A stretch of DNA of 64,000 nt from Microbacterium sp. VKM Ac-2923 (GTDB taxonomy: Bacteria; Actinomycetota; Actinomycetes; Actinomycetales; Microbacteriaceae): assembly GCF_022815605.1 (NCBI RefSeq), contig NZ_JALGRP010000002.1, forward strand, positions 310,001-374,000, written 5' to 3'. Under the pieces are notes generated by a model. That model was not told where the DNA came from. It did not search any database and worked only from the letters and a program-made list of their open reading frames with translations. The translations under genes and the position numbers were made by a program. Below, in pieces: positions 27,333-40,000 of this stretch (positions within the stretch are counted from its first letter, which is position 1; each line of letters starts with the position of its first letter).

Positions 27333-27633
27333 GCCCATCCCTTCGTTCCGTGCACCGGTCATCCCGGCCGCAGGCGAGTCTACGGCGCGGCGCGGGGGCG
27401 CCCCGTGGACGCGCCGGAACCCGGGCATCCACTCAGACTGAGCCCGCGAGACCCGGCGAGCGAGCTGCACCTGAGGCATCGAGCGGGCCCAGCTGCGAGC
27501 CCGATGACTCGGGTACCGCGTGCTGTTGAGATCGCCCGATCGCCTCAGGAGGATCCCGCCGTCCGTCGTCGACCTCGGACGGGAACGACGAAGGAGGGGA
27601 AGCCTTCCGGCTCCCCCTCCTCGGATCGGACGA
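27333..27633. other. Gap between eno and the FtsB-like gene
   Basis: This 301-nt gap contains the eno terminator near 27,600 and the RBS of the FtsB-like gene at its low end. No gene is supported in the middle. The frames seen are GC-rich shadows. A promoter for the FtsB-like operon should lie here, but no clear -35/-10 pair is visible. Confidence 0.45.
27593..27620 (-). terminator. Terminator-like hairpin of eno
   Basis: An imperfect stem GGAGGGG-AGCC / GGCT-CCCCCTCC with a TTCC loop lies 14 nt after the eno stop codon. Confidence 0.6.
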
Positions 27634-28974
<1,341 letters not shown>

Positions 28975-29032
28975 CTAGTGACACGGGGTGGCGGGCGTGG
29001 GGTCGGATGCCACGGAGCGACGCGGTGACCGA

Positions 29033-29098
29033 GGTGGCCGAGCCCGTCGAAGCCGTGGTGACCCGAAGGCCCGGTCCCCCGACAGGCTCAGGGACCTC
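29033..29098. repeat. REP-like imperfect inverted repeat
   Basis: Two arms, GGTGGCCGAGCCCGTCGAAG-like (left) and CGACAGGCTCAGGGACC (right), are imperfect reverse complements separated by a GC-rich loop. The right arm is close to CCCTTCGACAGGCTCA near 15,084. It lies between the enolase promoter and the 3' end of the methyltransferase gene. Confidence 0.55.
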
Positions 29099-29107
29099 GC
29101 ATCCGGA

Positions 29108-29776
29108 CTAGGGAGCCGCGGCATCCACCACGATCGCCAGCGCGATGCCGTCCCAGCCCTTGCGATCGAGGGTCTGCAGGGCGGTGGCGTCGAAGCGGGG
29201 GTCGGTGCCGAGCATCTCGACGCCGCGCCGCGCGCCCTGCACCTTGGTGTCGGGGGTATCGGCGTCGGCGACCTCTCCGGCGCGCACGACGTTGTCGAGC
29301 ACGACGACCGTCCCCGGACGGCCGAGACGAGCGGCCCAGTCGAGGTAGACGGTGTTCGACTCTTTGTCGGCGTCGATGAAGACGAGGTCGAAGGGCTCGC
29401 CGCCATCGAGACCGGGCAGTACGTCGGCGCCACGGCCCACGCGGATCTCGACCCGCTCCGACACCCCGGCACGCTCGAGGTTGGCGCGGGCGAGTTCGGC
29501 GTTGACCGGCTCGGCTTCGATCGTGACGACCACGCCCCCCGCACCCACGGCACGGGCGAACCAGATCGTCGAGTACCCGCCGAGGGTGCCGACCTCGAGT
29601 ACTCGGCGGGCTCCCGCGATGCGGGTCAGCAGGTGCAGGAATTTCGCGTTGACCGGGGCCACTTCGATTGCGGGGAGCCCGGCGTCGTGCTGCGCCCGCA
29701 GCGCGGCATCCAGGGTCGGGTCGTCCCCGATCAATACGGTGGTGAGGAAGGCGTCGACGTCGTCGGGGGTGGGCAC
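29108..29776 (-). CDS. O-methyltransferase family 3 (COMT-like)
   Basis: SAM-dependent methyltransferase, 222 aa. It shows VLEVGTLGGYSTIWFA (SAM motif I, near 59), IEAEP (motif II), DLVFIDADKESNTVYLDWA (metal-binding Asp) and VVLDNVVRAGEV. This fits the metal-dependent catechol/caffeoyl-CoA-type family. The acceptor is unknown. The GTG start at 29776 has GGGAGG upstream. It lies 31 nt from the SGNH hydrolase gene on the same strand, so they may share a transcript. Confidence 0.88.
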   Translation of the reverse strand: MPTPDDVDAFLTTVLIGDDPTLDAALRAQHDAGLPAIEVAPVNAKFLHLLTRIAGARRVLEVGTLGGYSTIWFARAVGAGGVVVTIEAEPVNAELARANLERAGVSERVEIRVGRGADVLPGLDGGEPFDLVFIDADKESNTVYLDWAARLGRPGTVVVLDNVVRAGEVADADTPDTKVQGARRGVEMLGTDPRFDATALQTLDRKGWDGIALAIVVDAAAP

Positions 29777-29807
29777 CCTCCCAGCCTGTCGGCGGGGACC
29801 CCGGGGG

Positions 29808-30674
29808 TCAACGCTCGTCGCGCAGGTGGGCGGGGTCGGTCGGTCGACTGCGCGTGAGCCGGGACTCCGGTCGGGCCCGTCCGTCCACGGTCTCCAATGC
29901 CGCGAGGACGGCGGGCAGCAGGGCCTCCGCCGTGCGTCGGTAGCCGAGCGCACTGGGGTGGAAGCGGTCCACGCTGAACATCTCGTCGGGTTGCTCCGCG
30001 AACACCGGGCCGACCGCTCGCGAGAGGGCGACGACGCGACCCCCGGCCCGATGCACGGCGGAGGCCTGAGCTGCGGCCAGTTGTCGAGACGAGCGTGCGG
30101 CGAGCGCGCGCAGGGGCTGGGGAATCGCGCGCAGCGTCCCGAGGTCGGGACAGGTCCCCACGACGACCGGGACGTCGGCGGCGCGTAACGCGCGCACGAT
30201 CTGCTCGAGCTGCTCGGCGGAGCGGGATGCCGCGACGCGGTGCGTCACGTCGTTGCCTCCGACGACGATCACCGCGGCGTCCGGGCGATAGTCCGCGGGG
30301 AGGGAGGCGAGTTGCGCCGCCAGTGCCGACGTCTCGGAACCGACCACCGCGGCGGTGCGCAACCGCACCGGTCGCCCGGCCTCGCGCGCGATGCCCTTCG
30401 CAAGACGCGCGCCGAGCGTGTCACGGCGGTGGTCCGCGCCGAGGCCCGCGGCGATCGAGTCACCGAGCAGCAGCAGCTCCACCGGCGTTCCCGGATGCTT
30501 TTTGCGCCGCCACACGCGGTCGGCGTCGAGCGCCTGCTCGCCGAGGGGCTTGCCGATGCGGCGGCGGGCGATCGCCGCCTGGCGGGTCACCAGGGTGCGC
30601 ACACCCACGACCCCGGCGCCCACGACGGCCATCACCGACGCTGCAGCCAGGGTCACCGGACGACGTGCGCGCAT
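29808..30674 (-). CDS. SGNH/GDSL-type hydrolase, membrane-anchored
   Basis: A 288-aa esterase/lipase-like protein. It has an N-terminal hydrophobic segment (about 7-25), then block I LLLLGDSIAAGLG (Ser nucleophile near 73), a glycine near 110, block III VIVVGGNDVTH near 136 and block V VDRFHPSALGY near 233 (Asp and His). The catalytic set is complete. It probably acts outside the membrane on an ester substrate that cannot be named from sequence. Confidence 0.87.
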   Translation of the reverse strand: MRARRPVTLAAASVMAVVGAGVVGVRTLVTRQAAIARRRIGKPLGEQALDADRVWRRKKHPGTPVELLLLGDSIAAGLGADHRRDTLGARLAKGIAREAGRPVRLRTAAVVGSETSALAAQLASLPADYRPDAAVIVVGGNDVTHRVAASRSAEQLEQIVRALRAADVPVVVGTCPDLGTLRAIPQPLRALAARSSRQLAAAQASAVHRAGGRVVALSRAVGPVFAEQPDEMFSVDRFHPSALGYRRTAEALLPAVLAALETVDGRARPESRLTRSRPTDPAHLRDER

Positions 30675-30770
30675 GGACCGATGACACCTCGCGGGGGTGA
30701 ACGACGGGTGTCCCGGCCGTGACGGCGAGGCGACGCCGGGCTCGCGGCATCCTGTGTCTTCGTCTTCAGG

Positions 30771-30789
30771 GGCGGGGACGATCCCCGCC
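30771..30789 (-). terminator. Terminator of hisS
   Basis: An 8-bp perfect stem GGCGGGGA / TCCCCGCC with a 3-nt loop lies 16 nt downstream of the hisS stop. Confidence 0.65.
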
Positions 30790-30804
30790 GACGAGTGCGC
30801 CGGC

Positions 30805-32079
30805 TCAGGCCAGGGGCTTCAGCTCGAGCGTCTCGGCCGTGGTGTCGGCGCTCACCGACGCGAACGCCGTGTACCCGTCGGCCGCCGAGCGCTCGAGCAG
30901 CACCTTCATGTTCTTGGCCCGCTGCTCGACGCGCACGCGTGCTCCCCCGGCAACGAGGTGGGCCTTGAGCGCGAGCAGCTGCGGAAGCGCGACGTCGCGA
31001 TCGTGCACGAGCACGACGGAACGATCGCCGTCGGCGGCGTCGTCGGGAAGCAGGTCGACGAGTCGCTCGAAACCGATCGAGAAGCCCACGGCCGGCACCT
31101 GCTGGCCCAGGAACCGCCCGATCATGCCGTCGTAACGACCACCCCCGCCGAGGGAGTAGTCGACGCTCGGGTGGGCGAGCTCGAAGATCGTGCCGGTGTA
31201 GTAGCCCATTCCCCGCACGAGGAACGGGTCGAACACGAGCGGCGCCTCGGCACCCCGGGCGGCCGCGACCGTCTCGCCGAGATCGACCAGGTGGGTGATG
31301 ACCTCGTCGGGGATGCCATCGGGCAGCGCCGCGCGGATGCCGTCGTCATCGAACGACGGTGAGCCCGCGGGACGCGCGAGGTAGGCCGCGAACGCGTCGA
31401 CGGCCGCGGCGCCCGCGCCACGGCCGCGCAGCTCCGCGACGACGCCGGAGGGGCCGACCTTGTCGAGCTTGTCGATGGTGATGAGGACCCCGGGGCGTTC
31501 GTCGGGCGCGAACCCGAAGACGTCGAGCATCGCGTCGAGGGCGCGACGGTCGTTGACGCGGATCGACCCGCCCTCCAGCCCCAGGGCGTCGAGCACGTCG
31601 AGGCTCGCCGTCATGAGCTCCGCCTCGGCGCGGGCTGAGGCGTCGCCGATGACGTCGATATCGCACTGCACGAACTGGCGGTAGCGCCCCTTCTGCGGCC
31701 GCTCCGCGCGCCACACGGGCGCGATCTGGATCGCCCGGAACACCGTCGGCAGCTGCGCGCGGTGCGTGGCGTAGAAACGCGCGAGCGGCACCGTCAGGTC
31801 GTAGCGCAGCCCCAGGTCGGCCAAGGCGGCGGGATCGTCGGCCGCAGCGCGGATGCCGTCGGCATCCATCCCGCGCTTCAGGATGCTGAACGAGAGCTTC
31901 TCGTTGTCGCCGCCGATCCCGGCGTGGAGGCGGTCGTAGTCCTCCATGACCGGGGTCTCGATCTCGTCGAAGCCGTGCGCGCGGTAGCGCTCGCGGATGA
32001 CGGCGAGCACGCGCTCACGGCGGGCCTTGTCGGCGGGGAGGAAGTCGCGCATGCCGCGCGGCGGGTTCACGGATACCAC
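30805..32079 (-). CDS. hisS: Histidyl-tRNA synthetase
   Basis: Class II aminoacyl-tRNA synthetase charging tRNA-His, 424 aa. It contains the HisS-specific N-terminus PPRGMRDFLP, motif 2 RPQKGRYRQFVQCDID, the histidine-binding SLGGGGRYDG and motif 3 GFSIGFERL. The C-terminal anticodon-binding domain spans about 325-424. The start is a GTG at 32079; a second GTG at 32070 is possible. No strong RBS is visible before either. Confidence 0.95.
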   Translation of the reverse strand: MVSVNPPRGMRDFLPADKARRERVLAVIRERYRAHGFDEIETPVMEDYDRLHAGIGGDNEKLSFSILKRGMDADGIRAAADDPAALADLGLRYDLTVPLARFYATHRAQLPTVFRAIQIAPVWRAERPQKGRYRQFVQCDIDVIGDASARAEAELMTASLDVLDALGLEGGSIRVNDRRALDAMLDVFGFAPDERPGVLITIDKLDKVGPSGVVAELRGRGAGAAAVDAFAAYLARPAGSPSFDDDGIRAALPDGIPDEVITHLVDLGETVAAARGAEAPLVFDPFLVRGMGYYTGTIFELAHPSVDYSLGGGGRYDGMIGRFLGQQVPAVGFSIGFERLVDLLPDDAADGDRSVVLVHDRDVALPQLLALKAHLVAGGARVRVEQRAKNMKVLLERSAADGYTAFASVSADTTAETLELKPLA

Positions 32080-32136
32080 GGCTCCATTGTTCCAGCCCCT
32101 CGCACCGGGTCGAGCGCCGGGGTGTTCGCGGCGCGT

Positions 32137-32212
32137 CGGAACCGCAGAGTCTCACCGGGACCGCAGGCGCGCGCCGGAACCGCAGAGTCTCACCGGAACC
32201 GCGGGCGCTCGC
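32137..32212. repeat. 38-bp tandem repeat (two copies)
   Basis: Two direct copies of a 38-bp unit beginning CGGAACCGCAGAGTCTCACC, at 32137-32174 and 32175-32212, with a few mismatches. The start of a third (CCGAACCGC) leads into the mazG terminator. It fills the gap between hisS and mazG. Confidence 0.75.
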
Positions 32213-32216
32213 CCGA

Positions 32217-32248
32217 ACCGCGGTCGGACGGCGTCTGCCGACCGCGGT
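32217..32248 (-). terminator. Terminator of mazG
   Basis: A perfect 11-bp stem ACCGCGGTCGG / CCGACCGCGGT with a 10-nt loop lies 4 nt past the mazG stop. Confidence 0.75.
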
Positions 32249-32252
32249 CTCG

Positions 32253-32906
32253 TCACTCGGATGCGGTTGCGCCGCTCCGCTCGACCGCCCGCACCTCACC
32301 GCGGAGGGTGCGTAGACGCTCGCGCAGCGCCCGTTCCGCGTCCCACCCGCGCTCGCGGCCGAGCTGCACCAGGGCCAGCAGGGCATCGCCGAGCTCGCTC
32401 TCGGTCTCCGGGTCGGCGAGGCGATGCGCGGGGGCGGTCACCTCGACCTGCGCGGCCTTGCCCAGCACCTTCTGGGCCAGAGCGAGCGAGGGCATATGGT
32501 CGCTGACCCCGTCGAGCACGCTCGTGCGGGTGCCCTTTTCGGCCGCCTTCGCCGCGTTCCAGTGAACGAGCACTTCTTCGGGAGTGGATGCCACGGCATC
32601 GGCGAACACATGCGGATGACGCCGCACCATCTTCTCGGTCAGACCGCGCGCGACGTCGTCGATGTCGAACGGGTCGTCCGCGTCGCCCGCGGCGATCTCG
32701 GCGTGGAAGAGCACCTGCCAGAGCAGGTCGCCGAGCTCCTCCCGCAGATCGGCGCGGGTGCCGGACTCGACCGCGTCGATCACCTCGGCGCTCTCCTCGA
32801 CCAGGTACGGCACGAGATCGCGGTGGTCGATCCGCTGCGTCCACACGCAGCGCGCGCGCACCGCGCGCATCGTCTCGGCGGCCTCGCGCAGGGCGTCGTC
32901 GCTCAC
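32253..32906 (-). CDS. mazG: Nucleoside triphosphate pyrophosphohydrolase MazG
   Basis: House-cleaning NTP pyrophosphatase, 217 aa. The metal-binding helices carry EESAEVIDAV (near 37) and EELGDLLWQVLFHAEIA (near 56), followed by RGLTEKMVRRHPHVF near 88. A C-terminal half-domain includes ETESELGDALL. The GTG start at 32906 is preceded by GGAAGGAGA with good spacing. The mfd-mazG-eno neighbourhood follows the mycobacterial order. Confidence 0.93.
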   Translation of the reverse strand: MSDDALREAAETMRAVRARCVWTQRIDHRDLVPYLVEESAEVIDAVESGTRADLREELGDLLWQVLFHAEIAAGDADDPFDIDDVARGLTEKMVRRHPHVFADAVASTPEEVLVHWNAAKAAEKGTRTSVLDGVSDHMPSLALAQKVLGKAAQVEVTAPAHRLADPETESELGDALLALVQLGRERGWDAERALRERLRTLRGEVRAVERSGATASE

Positions 32907-33340
32907 GGGGTCTCCTTCCGCGGACCCCGGCAACCGGCACCCGGCACCCACCGGGCTCGCGCAGTCCGCTGCCCCGAGTATGCCCCTCGCACCCCGCACC
33001 CGGCGGGGCGCGGGCACGTCTGCGTCGCTCCGGTGCACCGTCATCGGTCGGACCGGAGCCCCACGGGAGCGGGTCTCGTCGCAGGAGGACGCCGGGCCGG
33101 GGCCCGACACAGCGAGTCCGCGCAGAGTCAGGAAGAGGTACTCACGAGGGGAACCCGATGAACCTGCACCCTCAGCAGTCCTCCGCGTGAAATCCTGCGG
33201 CGTATCGATCGCTGGGGCGGAGGAAGTCCGCATCGCGACTACTCGGACGGCGGCACCCACGGCTTCTCCCCACGGACGAATGTGTCCCCCCAGGCCACCG
33301 TGTCATCCGCCCGCAACGCGACGCCGATAATCTTGGCCGT
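32907..33340. other. Intergenic region upstream of ppc
   Basis: A 434-nt gap between divergent mazG and ppc. The only small frame with a proper RBS (GAGGGG, 7 nt spacing) is a ten-codon ORF at 33158-33190 encoding MNLHPQQSSA; it could be a leader peptide but has no obvious regulatory role. A TAATCT/GATAAT -10-like element lies at 33326-33333, 7 nt before the ppc GTG. No other gene is supported. Confidence 0.5.
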
Positions 33341-36013
<2,673 letters not shown>

Positions 36014-36034
36014 GCGGCATCCTGTCTCGTCGAC

Positions 36035-36063
36035 GCGCCGGCTCCCCGAGTGGGGGCCGGCGC
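36035..36063 (+). terminator. Terminator of ppc
   Basis: A stem GCGCCGGCTCCCC / GGGGGCCGGCGC with a GAGT loop and one G-T pair starts 22 nt after the ppc stop, followed by TTCGTCTTC. Confidence 0.75.
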
Positions 36064-36247
36064 TTCGTCTTCGGCGGTCGAGGCTCGAGCGTGCCCTCAG
36101 CCGGACACTGCACAGGCAGGCCCCGAGAGCCGGGCCTCTACAGGTGGGCCCATAGCCGGGCACTCCGCCGGCGGGCCGGGCACAACGGCGAACCGCTCCC
36201 GCGGCACGCCGACATAACGAGCCGCCGGCCCGGCGCGTCGCGAATCG

Positions 36248-36313
36248 CCCCGCCGCTCGACACCTCCCCGCTGGCGCACGCCCCGCCGCTCCACACCTCC
36301 CCGCTGGCGCACG
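36248..36313. repeat. 33-bp tandem repeat (two copies plus a partial third)
   Basis: Two copies at 36248-36280 and 36281-36313 of a unit beginning CCCCGCCGCTC and ending CTGGCGCACG, differing at one base. A third starts CCCCGCC at 36314. Confidence 0.8.
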
Positions 36314-36431
36314 CCCCGCCAACCCGACCTCCGCGCACGGCACAGCCGGCCCGATCCCACGGCACCGCGAAGACGCCCCGACCGGCCGACCCGACGCAGA
36401 CGGACGCGAGGATGCCGAAGGCGAGAGCGGG

Positions 36432-37031
36432 TCAGTCCAGCCGGCGGTCCGCGGCGTGACGGGCGAGGCTCCGGCCGTAGCGGTCGGTGAGCTGCACCAT
36501 GAGGTCGGGCGTCTCACGATCGAGGCCGAACACGTACCCGGGGAAGTCGAGCTCCTTCTGCGCGGCCCAGATCTCCTCGTGGCGGTCGGGCGGGAGGATC
36601 TGCAGGGGGTCACCCACCGCCACCCACGAGATCGGCACGACAGTCCCCGGGGGCAGGACGGTGCGCACGTGCACCACGGCGTTGATGCGTACTTCGCTGC
36701 GATCGCCGATCTCGGCGCCGTTGAAGATGCGCGTGCCGGTGGCCAGGAAGACCTCGTCTCCGATGTCGGCGCCCGCGACGCTCGACATCGGGCCGATCAG
36801 GGTGTGCGCGCCGACGTGCACGGCGTGGGTCGAGCTCGCCCGCACCAGGGCGTTCTCCATGACGATCGTGTTCTCGCCGAGCACCACCGGACTGCCCTCG
36901 GCGGTGAGGATCGCGCCGTGCAGCACCTGGCACCCGGGTCCGATCGTCACGTCGCCGCTGATGACCGCGGTCGGCGCAACGACCGCGTCGGGATGGATGC
37001 GGGGCTCAGCCCCGAGATGAGCGAAGCGCAT
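36432..37031 (-). CDS. Left-handed beta-helix (gamma-CA-like) protein without zinc histidines
   Basis: A 199-aa hexapeptide-repeat protein in the gamma carbonic anhydrase/acyltransferase fold (APTAVISGDVTIGPG, HVGAHTLIGP, GDEVFLATGTRIF). A helical C-terminus follows. In canonical gamma-CAs three His bind zinc. Here the matching positions read Arg (ENALVRAS), Pro (LIGPMSS) and Ala (SVAGA), so carbonic anhydrase activity is unlikely. It may be an acyltransferase-like or structural protein. It is convergent with ppc. Confidence 0.85.
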   Translation of the reverse strand: MRFAHLGAEPRIHPDAVVAPTAVISGDVTIGPGCQVLHGAILTAEGSPVVLGENTIVMENALVRASSTHAVHVGAHTLIGPMSSVAGADIGDEVFLATGTRIFNGAEIGDRSEVRINAVVHVRTVLPPGTVVPISWVAVGDPLQILPPDRHEEIWAAQKELDFPGYVFGLDRETPDLMVQLTDRYGRSLARHAADRRLD

Positions 37032-37083
37032 GGAGGCGTCCTTCCCGTCGGTGCCGACAGCGTAGCGCTGCGCCGACGCTGCG

Positions 37084-40000
37084 TCAGGAGGCCGGGACGG
37101 ACTCCTTCTCGACCGGCAGCGGCCACAGCGCGTCGAGCAGTTGGCGCACCCACGCGATCAGGTTCGCGTCGTCGGCGTCCTGCGGCAACGGCACCACCAT
37201 GGCATCCCCGCTCGCGACGAGCTTCGCCTTGGGGTACAGGCGCTGCAGACGCACGCGCATGGAATCGGCCAGGTTCGCCGGGGCGACGCGCAGGTTGGAG
37301 CCCATCGCGACGACATCGGCCAGACCCGCCTGCGCGGCTCGGCGTCGCAGGCGAGCGACGGCGATGAGACCCTCGACCTCGGCCGGCGGCTCCCCGTAGC
37401 GGTCACGGAGTTCTTCGACGACGAGGTCGATGGCGTCGTCCTTTGCGGTGGCGGATGCCGCGGCCGACAGCTTCTGGTACGCCTCGAGCCGCAGACGCTC
37501 GCTGTCGATGTAGAACTCGGGAAGACGCGCATCGACCGGGAGCTCGAGCCGCAGCTCGGTGGGGCCGTCGACATCCTCCCCGCGGAAGGTCGACACGGCC
37601 TCGCCGATCATGCGGAGGTACAGGTCGAAGCCGACGCCGGCGATGTGCCCCGCCTGTTCGGCGCCCAGCAGGTTTCCGGCCCCGCGGAGCTCGAGGTCTT
37701 TCAGCGCCACCTGCATGCCCGAACCGAGGTCGTTGTTGACGGCGATGGTCTCGAGGCGATCGGCCGCCGTCTCGGACAGGGGCTTCATCTCGTCGTACAG
37801 GAAGTACGCGTACGCCCGATCGCGACCTCGGCCCACGCGCCCGCGCAGCTGATGCAGTTGCGACAGGCCGTACTTGTCGGCGCGGTCGATGATGATCGTG
37901 TTGGCGTTCGAGATGTCGAGCCCCGTCTCGATGATCGTGGTCGACACGAGCACATCGGCGCGGCGCTCCCAGAAGTCGTCGACGACCTGCTCGAGGGCGT
38001 GCTCGCCCATCTGACCGTGGGCGACGACGATGCGCGCCTCCGGCACGATCTCGGCGAGGTGCGCGGCCACCCGTTGGATGGACGACACCCGGTTGTGCAC
38101 GTAGAAGATCTGCCCCTCGCGCAGCAGCTCGCGCCGGATGGCGGCGGCAATCTGCTTGTCGTTGCGGGGACCGACGTAGGAGAGGATCGGATGCCGATCC
38201 TCGGGCGGGGTGGCGAGGGTCGACATCTCGCGGATGCCGGTGACGGCCATCTCGAGCGTGCGCGGGATCGGCGTGGCGCTCATCGCGAGGATGTCGACGT
38301 TCGTCTTGAGCTTCTTCAACTGGTCTTTGTGTTCGACGCCGAAACGCTGCTCCTCGTCGATGATCATGAGCCCGAGGTCTTTGAAGATCACCTTCTCGGT
38401 GAGGATGCGGTGCGTTCCGATGACCATGTCGACGGTGCCGTCGGTGAGACCGGCGAGGGTCGCCTTCGCCTCTTTGTCGCTCTGGAAGCGCGAAAGAGGG
38501 CGCACCGTCACGGGGAAGCCGGCATAGCGCTCGGCGAAGGTCTCGAGGTGCTGCTTGACCAGCAGCGTCGTCGGCACGAGCATGGCGACCTGCTTGCCCT
38601 CTTGGATGGCCTTGAACGCCGCGCGCACCGCGACCTCGGTCTTGCCGAAACCGACATCTCCCGAGAGCAAGCGGTCCATCGGGATCGGCTTCTCCATGTC
38701 GGCCTTGATCTCGTCGATGGTCTGCAGCTGGTCCATGGTCTCGGCGAAGGGGAAGGCTTCTTCGAGTTCGCGCTGCCACGGGGTGTCGGGCCCGAACGCG
38801 TATCCCTTCGACGCCATGCGCGCCGAGTACAGCTTCACGAGCTCGACCGCGATGTCGCGAACGGCCTTGCGGGCCCGACCCTTCGCCGCCGCCCAGTCGC
38901 TGCCGCCCATCTTCGACAGCGTGGGTGCCTCGCCGCCGACGTACTTCGAGAGCAGGTCGAGTTGGTCGGTGGGCACGAACAGCTTGTCGCCCGGATACCC
39001 GCGCTTGGCGGGGGCGTACTCGAGGACGAGGTACTCCTTCGTCGTCTTGACCGCATTGCGCCCGCCGCTGGAGACCTCACGCTGGGTCAGCTCGAGGAAT
39101 TTGCCGATGCCGTGGGTGGCGTGCACGACGACGTCGCCGGGCTTCAGCTGCAGTGGATCGACGACGTTGCGTCGCCGCGAGGCGAGCTTCTTGACGCCGC
39201 GGTTGTCGCCGCCCACCGACCGTCCGTAGAACTCGGTCTCGGTGATGACGGCGAACTTCGCCTCGACGAGGTGGAAGCCGCGTTCGAGCGGCGCGCACAC
39301 CACGTGCGCCACACCGGGTTCGGGTGGCGTCCGCACGTCGTCGACGCGCCGCGCCGCGATGCCGCGCTCCGCGAGCACATCGCGGGCGCGATCGACCATG
39401 CCGGGTCCGGATGCCGTGACCACCACGGACCAGCCGTCGGCCAACAACTGACCGACGTGCGCCGTGGCGCCGTCGACGTTGCCCTGGAACGACGGCACGG
39501 AGTCCGCCTTGATGCGATGCGCGGAGTCGTCGCCGACGACGAGACCCTCGTCTTCGGCGTCGGCCGCGCCCGAGTCGAACGCACTGAACTGCCACCAGAC
39601 GCCCCCGCGACCGCTGGCCCTCTCGTGCAGGTCGTCGAGGGTGACGAAGTCGCCGGAGTCGAGGTCGACGGGGGTATCGGCCCCCGCTGTCGCCGCCGAC
39701 CAGGCCGCCTCGAGGAACTCGCGGTTGGTGTCGCCGAGTGTCGTCGCGCGGGCGAGGGATCGCTCGGGATCGACGAGGGCGACGGCGCTGCCTCCGGGGA
39801 GGTAGTCGACGATCGTGACGAGGTCGTCGATGAGGACGGGGATGAGCGATTCCATGCCCTCGGCGGGAATGCCCTCCGACATCTTCTCGAGCAGTTGCCG
39901 CAGACCCGGGTACGCGTCGCGCAACGCGGCGGCGCGCGCGCGGACCTCGGCGGTGAGCAGGAGCTCGCGGCTGGGAACGAGGGTGACGTCGGTGATCTCG

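Larger units (their letters stand above)
36014..36431. other. Gene-free stretch after ppc
   Basis: Contains the ppc terminator and a 33-bp tandem repeat. The frames crossing it are low-complexity Arg/Gly products and are rejected. Confidence 0.5.

Noticed and set aside
32137..32212. Possible CRISPR array
   Set aside because: The units are directly abutting tandem copies without unique spacers, and no cas genes are in the window. The same applies to the repeat at 36248.
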